A DNA stretch of 10,431 nt from Bacillota bacterium (GTDB taxonomy: Bacteria > Bacillota > UBA4882 > UBA8346). The stretch lies in contig JANQHU010000379.1 in the NCBI GenBank assembly GCA_028282485.1, positions 1 to 10,431 of the forward strand, written 5' to 3'. Positions 1 to 6,439 of the stretch are shown piece by piece (positions within the stretch are counted from its first letter, which is position 1; each line of letters begins with the position of its first letter). The position numbers and the translations under genes are program-made. The notes beneath the pieces are model-generated. The model saw nothing but the letters and a program-made list of their open reading frames with translations, did not search any database and had not been told where the DNA came from.

Positions 1-4
1 ATAA

Positions 5-355
5 ATGGGGGTTGTTGTTATGGGTTTTGTAAAGTATCAAAAAGCGAAGGGTCGCATCAAAAATCCCACTAATACTATTGGGATTAGTGTGGAAGGGAGA
101 TTTTCTTTCTATCGTCCGGTGGTTAAAAAGTATTTTGAAGGGATTAATTATGTGGAGTTGTTTCATGATCCCGATGGCCAAAAAATAGGAATACTTCCTT
201 TGGTGGAACCTTCCAAAGACTCTTTTCGGATTCAGGGTCGCACTACGAAAATGATTGTCGCCAAACGTTTTTTAAAAAAGTTTGGCATTCCGGTGGAAAA
301 TAAACGGTACGCTTTTGCCGAGGAAAATGGAATGTTAGTGATTGAGTTGCAGTAA
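5..355 (+). CDS. Conserved-looking small hypothetical protein (111-116 aa)
   Basis: I do not recognise a named family. An in-frame TAA at 2-4 directly precedes the ATG at 5, so the protein is not cut at its N-terminus. It starts at 5 (116 aa) or at the ATG at 20 (111 aa), which has a G-rich stretch at 7-11 upstream. The ribosome site of the first ATG would lie outside the window, so I cannot decide between them. The protein is soluble and basic, with no signal peptide or membrane segment. Its alternating pattern (IGISVEGRFSF, YVELFHDPDGQKIGILPL, MLVIEL) suggests a small beta-rich fold. The run 'VELFHDPDGQKIGI' recalls small uncharacterised proteins of Firmicutes and archaea that have a similar 'V-L-x-D-x-E-x-x-x-I-G-I' core; this is from memory and weak. 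The gene ends at a strong terminator, so it is the last gene of its transcript. No function is proposed. Confidence 0.75.
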   Translation: MGVVVMGFVKYQKAKGRIKNPTNTIGISVEGRFSFYRPVVKKYFEGINYVELFHDPDGQKIGILPLVEPSKDSFRIQGRTTKMIVAKRFLKKFGIPVENKRYAFAEENGMLVIELQ

Positions 356-373
356 ATAAGCTCTTTAAAAATT

Positions 374-424
374 AAAAAAGCTTTTTCGGAAATTTTGTTA
401 AAAAAGCCGAAAAGCTTATTTTTT
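374..424 (+). terminator. Rho-independent terminator after the first gene
   Basis: AGCTTTTTCGG at 379-389 pairs with CCGAAAAGCT at 407-416 with one bulged base, around a 17-base A/T-rich loop. The flanking A-run (374-378) pairs with the following T-run (419-424), which completes the intrinsic terminator. AGCTTATT (413-420) can alternatively pair with AATAAGCT at 355-362, giving a second, mutually exclusive hairpin. The position just after a stop codon and before the mtnP ribosome site fits transcription termination. Confidence 0.8.
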
Positions 425-483
425 ATTTAAGTTAGAGTAAAAGCAGGATTTTAATAAAAAATAACGAATTAAAAAGCGAAAAA

Positions 484-492
484 AAGGAGGAG
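484..492 (+). promoter_or_regulatory. Strong ribosome binding site that fixes the TTG start of mtnP
   Basis: AAGGAGGAG lies 7 bases before the TTG at 500. No ATG is available at the correct spacing, so this site decides the non-ATG start. I see no convincing sigma-70 promoter in the AT-rich stretch 425-483, although mtnP follows a terminator and must have one. Confidence 0.8.
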
Positions 493-499
493 ACCTAAT

Positions 500-1294
500 T
501 TGAAACAGGCAGATATTGGTATTTTTGGTGGTTCGGGTTTTTATGCTTTATTAGAAAATGTGGAAGAAGTTGCTATAGATACTCCTTATGGAGCTCCTAG
601 TGATCAAGTAGCCATTGCTGAAATTTCTGGGAAAAAGGTGGCTTTTTTACCCCGGCATGGGAAACAGCACCAGCATCCCCCCCATATGATTAACTATCGG
701 GCTAATCTGTGGGCCATGAAAGCTTTAGGAGTTAAGCAGATTATTGGCCCTTGTGCCGCCGGGAGTTTGCAGCCTCAGGTTAAACCGGGAGACTTTGTAG
801 TAGTTGACCAGTTTGTCCACCGTACCTGGGGACGCAAAGATACTTTCTTTGATGGCCCGGTTACCAAACATATTTCAGCGGCGGAGCCTTATTGCGTGCG
901 AATGCGGCAGCAGGCCATTGCTTCGGCCCAAGCCTTAGGAATTGCGGTGCACGAAAAGGGAACGGTAGTTACCATTCAGGGCCCGCGGTTTTCGACCCGG
1001 GCGGAGAGTAAAGAGTTTAGCCGTAATGGTTGGGAAGTCATCAATATGACCCAGTACCCGGAAGGTTGGCTGGCCCGAGAGTTAGAGATTTGCTACGTGA
1101 ATATTGCTTTGATTACGGATTATGATGTTGGTTTAGAAGATGATTCCGCTATTAAACCAGTTACTCATGAGGAGGTTTTGAAAGTTTTTCAGAGCAATAA
1201 TCATAAATTAAAGGATTTATTGTTTGATATGCTTAAAAAACTTCCTAAGGATTTTGGTTGTGAGTGCCATCATGCTACTGGGAGCGGACACTAG
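500..1294 (+). CDS. mtnP: S-methyl-5'-thioadenosine phosphorylase (PNP/MTAP family)
   Basis: Predicted to cleave methylthioadenosine with phosphate to adenine and methylthioribose-1-phosphate, in cytosolic methionine salvage and polyamine by-product recycling. At 264 aa it has the usual length. Visible family signatures are the N-terminal glycine-rich GGSGFY (10-15), the phosphate-binding RHG (52-54), the INMTQYPE segment (181-188, with the substrate-contacting Asn-Met) and TDYD (206-209). Family knowledge: Asp in the TDYD motif goes with 6-aminopurine (adenine) preference, whereas 6-oxopurine phosphorylases carry Asn. A methylthioinosine-preferring enzyme cannot be fully excluded. The start is TTG with a strong AAGGAGGAG site. 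The C-terminus carries a Cys-x-Cys-His-His cluster (254-258), a possible metal or redox patch outside the core motifs. No other methionine-salvage gene lies nearby, and a hairpin follows the gene. Confidence 0.92.
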   Translation: MKQADIGIFGGSGFYALLENVEEVAIDTPYGAPSDQVAIAEISGKKVAFLPRHGKQHQHPPHMINYRANLWAMKALGVKQIIGPCAAGSLQPQVKPGDFVVVDQFVHRTWGRKDTFFDGPVTKHISAAEPYCVRMRQQAIASAQALGIAVHEKGTVVTIQGPRFSTRAESKEFSRNGWEVINMTQYPEGWLARELEICYVNIALITDYDVGLEDDSAIKPVTHEEVLKVFQSNNHKLKDLLFDMLKKLPKDFGCECHHATGSGH

Positions 1295-1326
1295 TAACTT
1301 TAGTTATTTTGGTTGAGGTTTTATCT

Positions 1327-1355
1327 GCAATCGGTCCTACCGATTGTATTTTTTT
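1327..1355 (+). terminator. Compact hairpin plus T-run between mtnP and the DedA gene
   Basis: CAATCGGT (1328-1335) and ACCGATTG (1339-1346) form a perfect 8-bp stem with a 3-base CCT loop. A G-T pair at the base may extend it. A run of seven T follows at 1349-1355. This is a textbook intrinsic terminator for mtnP. The DedA ribosome site (AAAGGAAG, 1357-1364) starts almost immediately after the T-run, which leaves no space for a new promoter, so the element may act as a partial terminator or attenuator. Confidence 0.85.
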
Positions 1356-1371
1356 GAAAGGAAGAATTTTA

Positions 1372-2013
1372 GTGGAGCAGATTATTAATATTTTTACCCA
1401 TTTAAGTGAACCGGGGGTTTTAAAAGAATATAGTGAATATCTGGTGCTCATTATTATGATCGCCAGTTTTTTGGAGGTAGTCTTTCCCCCTATCCCAGGA
1501 GATACGGTTTTGGTAGTCTGTGGCTCGCTGGCGGGAGCAGCCGAAATCAGCCCGGTCTTATTAATTGTTATGGCTGCTGTAGGTAGTTTTGGAGCCTCTT
1601 TTTTACTTTATCGCATCGGGGTCAAGTTGGACGAAAAAATGCTTGATTCTTCAAAGTTTGCTTGGATTTTAGACTCCAAAGGATTTGCTAAGGTAAAGCA
1701 GTGGTTTGGTAAGTATGGTTTTTTGACGGTATTATTCAGTCGCTTGCTACCAATTTTTCGGTCGGGAATTATTTTTGCGGCAGGAATTTCAAAAATGAAT
1801 CAGGTGAAGGCCTTAAGCGCCGTAGGAATTAGTACTATTTTTTCTACCAGTCTTTTTGTCATGGGGGGTTATCTGATGGGAGAAAGATGGCAGAAAGTCT
1901 TGGATTTATGGAATTCCCAAATGCGAGTAGTTTTGATCGCAGCTGTAGTGGTCTTGATATTACTGTTGCTAATTAATAAGCTGCGCCAAAAAAGCAAGGA
2001 ACGAGGCGTATGA
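1372..2013 (+). CDS. DedA-family (SNARE-associated/VTT domain) membrane protein
   Basis: An integral membrane protein of the DedA/VTT superfamily, whose members are linked to lipid-carrier and phospholipid translocation, proton-motive-force maintenance and stress tolerance; the exact substrate here is unknown. The chosen GTG at 1372 has AAAGGAAG at 1357-1364 and gives 213 aa, a normal DedA length. The upstream in-frame ATG at 1264 would place 36 unusual residues, including the hairpin, inside the protein. Visible features are a first hydrophobic segment (23-37) leading into the conserved E-x-x-FPPIPGDTVL (35-47), a glycine-rich helix GSFGASFLLYRIG (71-83), the amphipathic GKYGFLTVLFSRLLPIFRSGIIFAAG (113-138) with the conserved Arg and Pro of the family, and two C-terminal TM helices (about 150-170 and 185-202). 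A basic tail ends the protein. The stop codon overlaps the radA start (ATGA), so coupled translation is likely. Confidence 0.9.
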   Translation: MEQIINIFTHLSEPGVLKEYSEYLVLIIMIASFLEVVFPPIPGDTVLVVCGSLAGAAEISPVLLIVMAAVGSFGASFLLYRIGVKLDEKMLDSSKFAWILDSKGFAKVKQWFGKYGFLTVLFSRLLPIFRSGIIFAAGISKMNQVKALSAVGISTIFSTSLFVMGGYLMGERWQKVLDLWNSQMRVVLIAAVVVLILLLLINKLRQKSKERGV

Positions 2014-3386
2014 GTAAAAAGGCAAAATCGCTTTATTATTGTGCCCATTGTGGGCATCAGGAATTAAAGTGGGTCGGGCGGTGTCCGGCCTGTCAGGAGT
2101 GGGGGAGTTTTCAAGAAGAAGAGTTGCCGGAAGGGATGGATCAGCTAGATAGCCTCAGCAGTTTTCAAAAACCCCAGATCTTAAATGAAGTGAAAATTGA
2201 TGCTTCGATTCGCATCGGGACTAATGTAACTGAGCTGGATCGGCTGTTAGGAGGCGGAATCATGGCCGGTTCCGTCTTGCTTTTGGTGGGAGATCCAGGA
2301 GTGGGGAAGAGCACTTTAAGCTTGTTAGTAGCGGGTAATGTAGCCACAGCTGGGAAGGTGCTTTACGTTAGTGGTGAGGAGTCCACGGAACAGACCAAGC
2401 ACCGGGCGGATCGTTTGGGAAGTTTTCCGGACAGTCTGTATGTTTTGGCTGAAAACAATTTGGAGCTAATTGCCCAATATTTATTAGAACTCAAGCCCCG
2501 CCTGGTAATTATTGATTCCATTCAAACTGTTTTTTTGAGTAAGGTGAAGGCAACTCCCGGCTCACCTTCCCAGATCAAAGAAGCTACCATTACTTTAATT
2601 AAGTTGGCCAAACAAAATAATATTCCGATTATTCTTATTGGCCAGGTTACCAAAGAATCCCAATTAGCGGGGCCCCGGGTTTTGGAACATTTGGTGGATA
2701 CAGTCGTCTATTTGGAAGGAAACCGAAATCACAGCTTGCGAGTAGCCCGGGTCGTTAAAAATCGCTTTGGTTCCACTGAGGAAGTAGCCATGTTTGAGAT
2801 GACCGGAAGGGGTTTTCAGGAAGTGACCAACCCTTCCGCTTATCTTTTGGAAGGGCGCAACCTCATGTTGCCCGGGTCGGTAATTGTAGCCAGCGCCCGC
2901 GGGACCAGGCCGATCTTTACGGAGATTCAGACCCTAGTAACGGAAGTGCCGGAAGGAATTCCGCCCCGTCAGATTGCCATCGGAATTGACCGGAATCGGT
3001 TACTTTTGGTCACTGCGGTTTTACAGCGTTGGGTAGGTGAGCGACTGGGTAATAAAAATATTTTTGTTTCCACGGCCGGGGGGATGGAGTCGGATGATCC
3101 GGCTTTTGACTTGGGGATTGCTGCTTCCTTGCTTTCTTCCATGAAGGGGCTGGCTTTTCAACCAAAAGTTTTTTGGCTCGGGGAGCTGACCCTGTCCGGG
3201 GAAGTTCGTGGAGTTCCCGATGCGGAACGCTTATTAGCCGAAGCTAATCGCTTGGGTTTTACTGACTGCGTCTTGGGGGCAGGGGCTAAAGTTAATAAGG
3301 AGGAGAGTCTGGAGCTAAATCTCTATAAAATTCCTCATTTACGTAGTTTGCCAAAGCTTTTTCCGGTATTGGCTCAAAAAGAGTAA
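2010..3386 (+). CDS. radA: DNA repair protein RadA (Sms), RecA-like branch-migration ATPase
   Basis: A DNA-dependent ATPase/helicase that processes recombination intermediates (branch migration, D-loop extension) with RecA. At 458 aa it is full length. In order: an N-terminal four-cysteine zinc finger (Cys11, Cys14, Cys25, Cys28; CAHC and CPAC), Walker A GDPGVGKS (94-101), Walker B-like LVIIDS (165-170), the RadA-specific KNRFGSTEE motif (250-258), and a C-terminal Lon-protease-like domain (about 290-458) that lacks proteolytic function in this family. The ATG start overlaps the upstream DedA stop by four bases. In Bacillus and many Firmicutes radA sits next to disA, and the two products interact functionally. 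Here a separate transcription unit lies between them. Confidence 0.97.
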   Translation: MSKKAKSLYYCAHCGHQELKWVGRCPACQEWGSFQEEELPEGMDQLDSLSSFQKPQILNEVKIDASIRIGTNVTELDRLLGGGIMAGSVLLLVGDPGVGKSTLSLLVAGNVATAGKVLYVSGEESTEQTKHRADRLGSFPDSLYVLAENNLELIAQYLLELKPRLVIIDSIQTVFLSKVKATPGSPSQIKEATITLIKLAKQNNIPIILIGQVTKESQLAGPRVLEHLVDTVVYLEGNRNHSLRVARVVKNRFGSTEEVAMFEMTGRGFQEVTNPSAYLLEGRNLMLPGSVIVASARGTRPIFTEIQTLVTEVPEGIPPRQIAIGIDRNRLLLVTAVLQRWVGERLGNKNIFVSTAGGMESDDPAFDLGIAASLLSSMKGLAFQPKVFWLGELTLSGEVRGVPDAERLLAEANRLGFTDCVLGAGAKVNKEESLELNLYKIPHLRSLPKLFPVLAQKE

Positions 3387-3429
3387 GGTGAGTTTTTAAA
3401 TAGTTAAATCATTTGTAATGAATTGTATA

Positions 3430-3458
3430 TTGATTGGATCTATATGGTAAGATATAAT
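3430..3458 (+). promoter_or_regulatory. Sigma-70-type promoter for the gene inserted between radA and disA
   Basis: TTGATT at 3430-3435 and TATAAT at 3453-3458 are separated by exactly 17 bp. The -10 box is perfect and the -35 box matches four of six consensus bases. It lies in the AT-rich gap after radA, about 60 bases upstream of the ATG at 3519, so the following gene has its own transcription start. Confidence 0.8.
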
Positions 3459-3518
3459 AGAAAGTAATTAAATTGTTTTAAGATAATTGATTTAAGTTAA
3501 AGGGTGCGGATTACGAAA

Positions 3519-3953
3519 ATGAAGTTTTCATCAAAGGGAAAAAACCTTAGGAATTCTCTTCCCAAAGCGGCTACAATAGCGGTATTAGGAGGAATAGCGG
3601 CTCTGTTTTTTACAAAGCCCAATCCCCAATTGATTCAACTTAAAAACGATCTGATAGCAATATCCAAAGAAGCGTCAAGAACCAGTGAGATGATTCATCA
3701 AAGAGGAGATGAATTAAGAGATCAAAGGAAACAAGTCTCGACATCGGTCTGTAATTTATTGAAGACTGCTTCTAATGAAAAAATAACCTGTAAAGATGTA
3801 GAACAAATATCTGCCAAATCCATTAATAGGTTAACTGCAGCGAATAGCAATCTAGTGGATAATTTTATTAATCCCTTCATTAAGCAAATTATTTCTACGG
3901 CGAAAGAACAAAAGAAAGATTTTTTTGGAAAAAAAGCGAATAATAAATCCTAA
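3519..3953 (+). CDS. Membrane-anchored helical hypothetical protein between radA and disA
   Basis: I do not recognise the family. The ATG at 3519 gives 144 aa. An in-frame GTG at 3504 gives 149 aa, but AAAGG abuts that codon with no spacing, so the ATG is preferred even though its spacing to AAAGGG is long. The N-terminus is basic, followed by one hydrophobic segment (AATIAVLGGIAALFF, about 18-32). The rest is a long hydrophilic, probably helical region rich in Lys, Asp, Glu, Gln and Ser, with two cysteines in the middle. This layout resembles YtxH-type or other small stress-related membrane proteins, but no motif confirms it. Arginine codons are mostly AGA/AGG, whereas radA and disA mostly use CGG/CGC, which suggests a different origin or lower expression. 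It has its own promoter (3430-3458) and terminator (3952-3976), so it is an independent unit. Confidence 0.8.
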   Translation: MKFSSKGKNLRNSLPKAATIAVLGGIAALFFTKPNPQLIQLKNDLIAISKEASRTSEMIHQRGDELRDQRKQVSTSVCNLLKTASNEKITCKDVEQISAKSINRLTAANSNLVDNFINPFIKQIISTAKEQKKDFFGKKANNKS

Positions 3954-3976
3954 AGGGCCAATTATGGCTTTTTTTT
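3952..3976 (+). terminator. Terminator overlapping the stop codon of the inserted gene
   Basis: AAAGGGCCA (3952-3960) pairs with TGGCTTTTT (3965-3973) around an ATTA loop, with two G-T pairs, followed by more T to 3976. The TAA stop at 3951-3953 runs into the stem. It isolates the 3519 gene from disA. Confidence 0.8.
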
Positions 3977-4000
3977 ATTAAAAGATCTACCAAATCTTAC

Positions 4001-4029
4001 TTTCAATTTTTTTTAAAAAAGTTTATAAT
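4001..4029 (+). promoter_or_regulatory. Probable disA promoter
   Basis: A perfect TATAAT lies at 4024-4029, with TTTCAA at 4001-4006 exactly 17 bp upstream. The -35 box is weak (three of six). A promoter is needed here because a terminator at 3952-3976 precedes it. The predicted transcript leader is about 40 bases and contains AAGGAG (4060-4065), 10 bases before the TTG start at 4076. Confidence 0.55.
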
Positions 4030-4075
4030 TAAAGTTATTGGTAGTATAGAAACAGCATGAAGGAGTTAGAAAGTA

Positions 4076-5149
4076 TTGGTTCAAAATAATTCCAAAAAAG
4101 AGAGCCTCTACCGAGCCATGCGATTAGTCGCCCCGGGAACTATTCTCTACGAAGGCTTGGAGAATATTTTGCGGGCGAAGACCGGGGCGTTGATTGTGGT
4201 TTCCGACTCGGAAGGGGTCATGAAACTAGTTGATGGTGGTTTTCGGATTAACTGCGAAATGCAGCCAGCTAGTTTATACGAGCTGGCAAAGATGGATGGG
4301 GCGATTATCCTCTCGGCGGAAGGAAAGAAGATTTTATCAGCCAATGTCTTGTTAACTCCCGATCACTTGATTCCTACTTCGGAAACGGGAGCCCGGCACC
4401 GCACTGCCGAGCGGATCGCCATTCAAACGGGGGAGTTAGTGATTTCTATCTCCCAAAGGCGGAGTATCATTACTCTTTATAAAGGCCACGAACGCCATGT
4501 TCTCCGGGATATTGGGACGGTCTTGTCGAAAGCTAATCAAGCCCTGCAAACCTTGCAGAAATATAAAAGTGTTTTAGATCAAGCCTTGTTAAACCTCTCG
4601 TCGTTAGAATTTGAAGATCTGGTTACTTTAAATGATGTCTCTTTAGTGGTTCACCGGATTGAGAAGAGTTCTCGAATTGCGGCGGAAATTGCCCGCTTTG
4701 TTTACGAATTAGGAGCGGAAGGACGCTTGGTAAATATGCAGCTCCAGGAATTAATGTTTGGGGTTAAAGAAGAAGGGGCAGAGGTTATTCGGGATTACGT
4801 TAAGTTGGAGCAACCTTACCAGGAGCTGATTCAGGAAGAGTTAGCCAAGTGTGGCGATGAAGATCTGTTAGATTTCAACCTGATCTGCCGGATCTTAGGC
4901 TACCCGGTAGGAGTAAGTCTGGATGAGACCGTTAAGCCGCGGGGGTACCGTATTTTGCAAAAAATTCCCCGGTTGCCGATGATGGTGGTGGATAATTTAG
5001 TGAAACAATTTGGGGATCTTCAAAAAGTTTTGGAAGCTTCCATTGACGAATTAGATGATGTAGAAGGAATTGGTGAAGCCAGGGCCCGAATCATTAAAGA
5101 AGGTTTGCGGCGTTTTCGGGAGAAGATCTTACTAGATCGCCATTTTTAG
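4076..5149 (+). CDS. disA: DNA integrity scanning protein DisA, diadenylate cyclase
   Basis: Makes the second messenger cyclic di-AMP from two ATP and slows or stops synthesis when it meets branched DNA, linking genome integrity to cell-cycle and envelope control. At 357 aa it has the normal length. The N-terminal DAC domain (about 10-140) carries the catalytic DGA (74-76) and RHR (107-109, in GARHRTA). A central helical linker follows (about 150-290). The C-terminal helix-hairpin-helix region (about 298-345) with VEGIGEARA (329-337) is the DNA-binding part. All key residues are present, so the enzyme should be active. The start is TTG, supported by AAGGAG at 4060-4065. It is separated from radA by an independent gene and is followed 47 bases later by a membrane protein gene. 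Confidence 0.97.
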   Translation: MVQNNSKKESLYRAMRLVAPGTILYEGLENILRAKTGALIVVSDSEGVMKLVDGGFRINCEMQPASLYELAKMDGAIILSAEGKKILSANVLLTPDHLIPTSETGARHRTAERIAIQTGELVISISQRRSIITLYKGHERHVLRDIGTVLSKANQALQTLQKYKSVLDQALLNLSSLEFEDLVTLNDVSLVVHRIEKSSRIAAEIARFVYELGAEGRLVNMQLQELMFGVKEEGAEVIRDYVKLEQPYQELIQEELAKCGDEDLLDFNLICRILGYPVGVSLDETVKPRGYRILQKIPRLPMMVVDNLVKQFGDLQKVLEASIDELDDVEGIGEARARIIKEGLRRFREKILLDRHF

Positions 5150-5155
5150 TAAATT

Positions 5156-5175
5156 AAAAATCAGAAAGATTTTTT
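5156..5175 (+). terminator. Weak hairpin after disA, possible attenuator
   Basis: AAAAATC (5156-5162) pairs with GATTTTT (5168-5174) around AGAAA and is followed by one further T. Only one G-C pair supports the stem, so it is at best a leaky terminator. The next gene's ribosome site (AAAAGGAG, 5179-5186) follows at once, and I see no new promoter, so co-transcription with disA is likely. Confidence 0.3.
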
Positions 5176-5196
5176 GCCAAAAGGAGTTTACGTGAC

Positions 5197-6024
5197 TTGC
5201 TAGGTTTAATTATAAAAATTATGACGATCATTGCGGCGCTAGTTACGGTTTATTTTTACTTAAGACAGAATAAAGATAAACCGAAAGCCTTAATTATAAC
5301 TTCGGCGACCCTCATTGCCGTGGCCTTGATAGGTTCTTATGATGTTTTACTTTATGGGGGTGGCAAAGGAGCCTTAAATAGCGAGATTCTCTTTCAGACT
5401 CCCGTTGTCTTTCTATTACTGGTTTTTTTACAATTATTAATTGGTTTTTGGATTGTGGTGATTGTAGTGGGGCTTTTTAAACCGGATCGGATTTCGGAGA
5501 TGGGAGCCAAGTTTTTTGGAGTGGAGATTAGCCATAAATTCACCGAAGGGGTGCAGACGGCCAAGACTTCTTTAGAAAAATTAGAAGATCAATTGGATAT
5601 TATTTCTAATTTAAACGAAGCCACCTTAGAGTTTGTGGCCAGCCCTTTTGAAGAAAGCATTTTAGCCGCCGAATCCCAAGCCGATAAGATTCGAGAAGTG
5701 GTTAGGGATCTCCTGCAAAAGGTTTATTATCATTATCCGGAAATAAAAATTTTAGTACTCCCTTTGACCGAGGCGGGAATGTCAGCTTTGGGAGAACGGC
5801 TGGCTGGGCCGATTCGTTTGTTATGGAACGAAGGCGTGGATCTTACCCAAGTAGAGTGCGGCACGGTCGGGATTGGCATTCACCACGGCACGGAAGATTT
5901 AAGTACCATGATTATTATTGATGGAACCGCAGGTAATTATGAGGTTTCTAATGCGGAAATCTGTGCGGCCAGTAATTTTTTTATTAGCCTTTCCACGATT
6001 ATTGAGTGGGCGGGACGTAGTTAA
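5197..6024 (+). CDS. Three-TM membrane protein with a C-terminal, possibly GAF-like, domain, downstream of disA
   Basis: I do not recognise a named family. The TTG at 5197 is chosen because AAAAGGAG (5179-5186) lies 10 bases upstream; the nearby GTG at 5192 hits a stop after three codons. The 275 aa protein has three hydrophobic segments (about 2-22, 31-53 and 65-94), then a hydrophilic, likely coiled-coil linker (about 115-175), then a compact alpha/beta domain (about 180-275) with strands such as IKILVLPL, VGIGIHH and STMIIIDG, ending in the helix NAEICAASNFFISLSTIIEWAG. This strand/helix pattern resembles GAF-type sensor domains, but I see no diagnostic ligand residues. Its short gap to disA suggests a shared transcript and perhaps a signalling or envelope role; that part is inference. 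Confidence 0.85.
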   Translation: MLGLIIKIMTIIAALVTVYFYLRQNKDKPKALIITSATLIAVALIGSYDVLLYGGGKGALNSEILFQTPVVFLLLVFLQLLIGFWIVVIVVGLFKPDRISEMGAKFFGVEISHKFTEGVQTAKTSLEKLEDQLDIISNLNEATLEFVASPFEESILAAESQADKIREVVRDLLQKVYYHYPEIKILVLPLTEAGMSALGERLAGPIRLLWNEGVDLTQVECGTVGIGIHHGTEDLSTMIIIDGTAGNYEVSNAEICAASNFFISLSTIIEWAGRS

Positions 6025-6029
6025 ACACC

Positions 6030-6058
6030 TTGCTAATTAACCAAAAACAGGGTATAAT
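6030..6058 (+). promoter_or_regulatory. Strong sigma-70-type promoter for the small-gene island
   Basis: TTGCTA (6030-6035) and a perfect TATAAT (6053-6058) are separated by 17 bp. The predicted start near 6065 leaves a very short leader, with GGAGG (6065-6069) essentially at its 5' end, before the ATG at 6079. Confidence 0.8.
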
Positions 6059-6078
6059 AGTAGTGGAGGCGAGTGATA

Positions 6079-6225
6079 ATGAAAAAACTGGACTTCAAAA
6101 AAAGAAAAATTCATGTACGCGGACCACGGGTACCACAATATATTATAAGAGCTATTGATAAGATTAATGAGGTGGCCGCCAGCTTAGATAAGCAGCAGTG
6201 TAAAAATACTAAAGTTTCCAAATAA
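6079..6225 (+). CDS. Small basic protein, 48 aa (first gene of the small-gene island)
   Basis: A short ORF beginning MKKLDFKKRKIHVRGP and ending at TAA 6223-6225. GGAGG (6065-6069) lies 9 bases before the ATG, and a near-consensus promoter ends 20 bases upstream. These two signals are the main support for a real gene. The peptide has a Lys/Arg-rich N-terminus (1-17), then a likely amphipathic helix IIRAIDKINEVAASLDK (about 22-38) and a polar tail with one Cys. The basic strand-then-helix layout could suit nucleic-acid binding, with a remote similarity in style to ribbon-helix-helix proteins, but it lacks enough length or motifs to claim this. It shares the pattern V-R-x-P-basic ... R-A-I with the next small ORF. 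Function unknown. Confidence 0.72.
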   Translation: MKKLDFKKRKIHVRGPRVPQYIIRAIDKINEVAASLDKQQCKNTKVSK

Positions 6226-6310
6226 TTTGAGGTAGCTAAATAATACCGGTCATAGTTAACCTTTTTGCAGCAATACTAGTTTAGAGAGTATTTGAAAGGG
6301 GTTATTGGCC

Positions 6311-6439
6311 TTGTTTTACAAACAAAGACAACCACGGGGCGTGAAGTTGGTGCGATGGCCCAAAAAAAGTTCTCGCGCCATTCGGGAATTAAAAGAGTTT
6401 TTGAATTATTTAGAAGCAGAAAGCAAAAGAAGAAGGTGA
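6311..6439 (+). CDS. Small highly basic protein, 42 aa (second gene of the small-gene island)
   Basis: The ORF starts with TTG at 6311, preceded by AAAGGGG (6295-6301) at an ideal 9-base spacing, and ends at TGA 6437-6439. The peptide is strongly basic, with the N-terminal part FYKQRQPRGVKLVRWPKK, a likely amphipathic helix RAIRELKEFLNYLEAES (about 24-40) and an Arg-rich end. This frame is more protein-like than the competing 73-codon frame starting at 6292, which runs through the terminator. The last four codons (AAA AGA AGA AGG) form the left arm of the terminator, and the stop codon is in its loop. A short inverted repeat (AATACT 6272-6277, AGTATT 6287-6292) lies just before the ribosome site. 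Function unknown; possible paralogue of the 6079 gene. Confidence 0.6.
   Translation: MFYKQRQPRGVKLVRWPKKSSRAIRELKEFLNYLEAESKRRR

Noticed and set aside
1264..1371. N-terminal extension of the DedA protein from ATG 1264
   Set aside because: It overlaps the mtnP end, has no ribosome site, would translate the terminator hairpin, and the GTG at 1372 has a good site and gives the normal family length.
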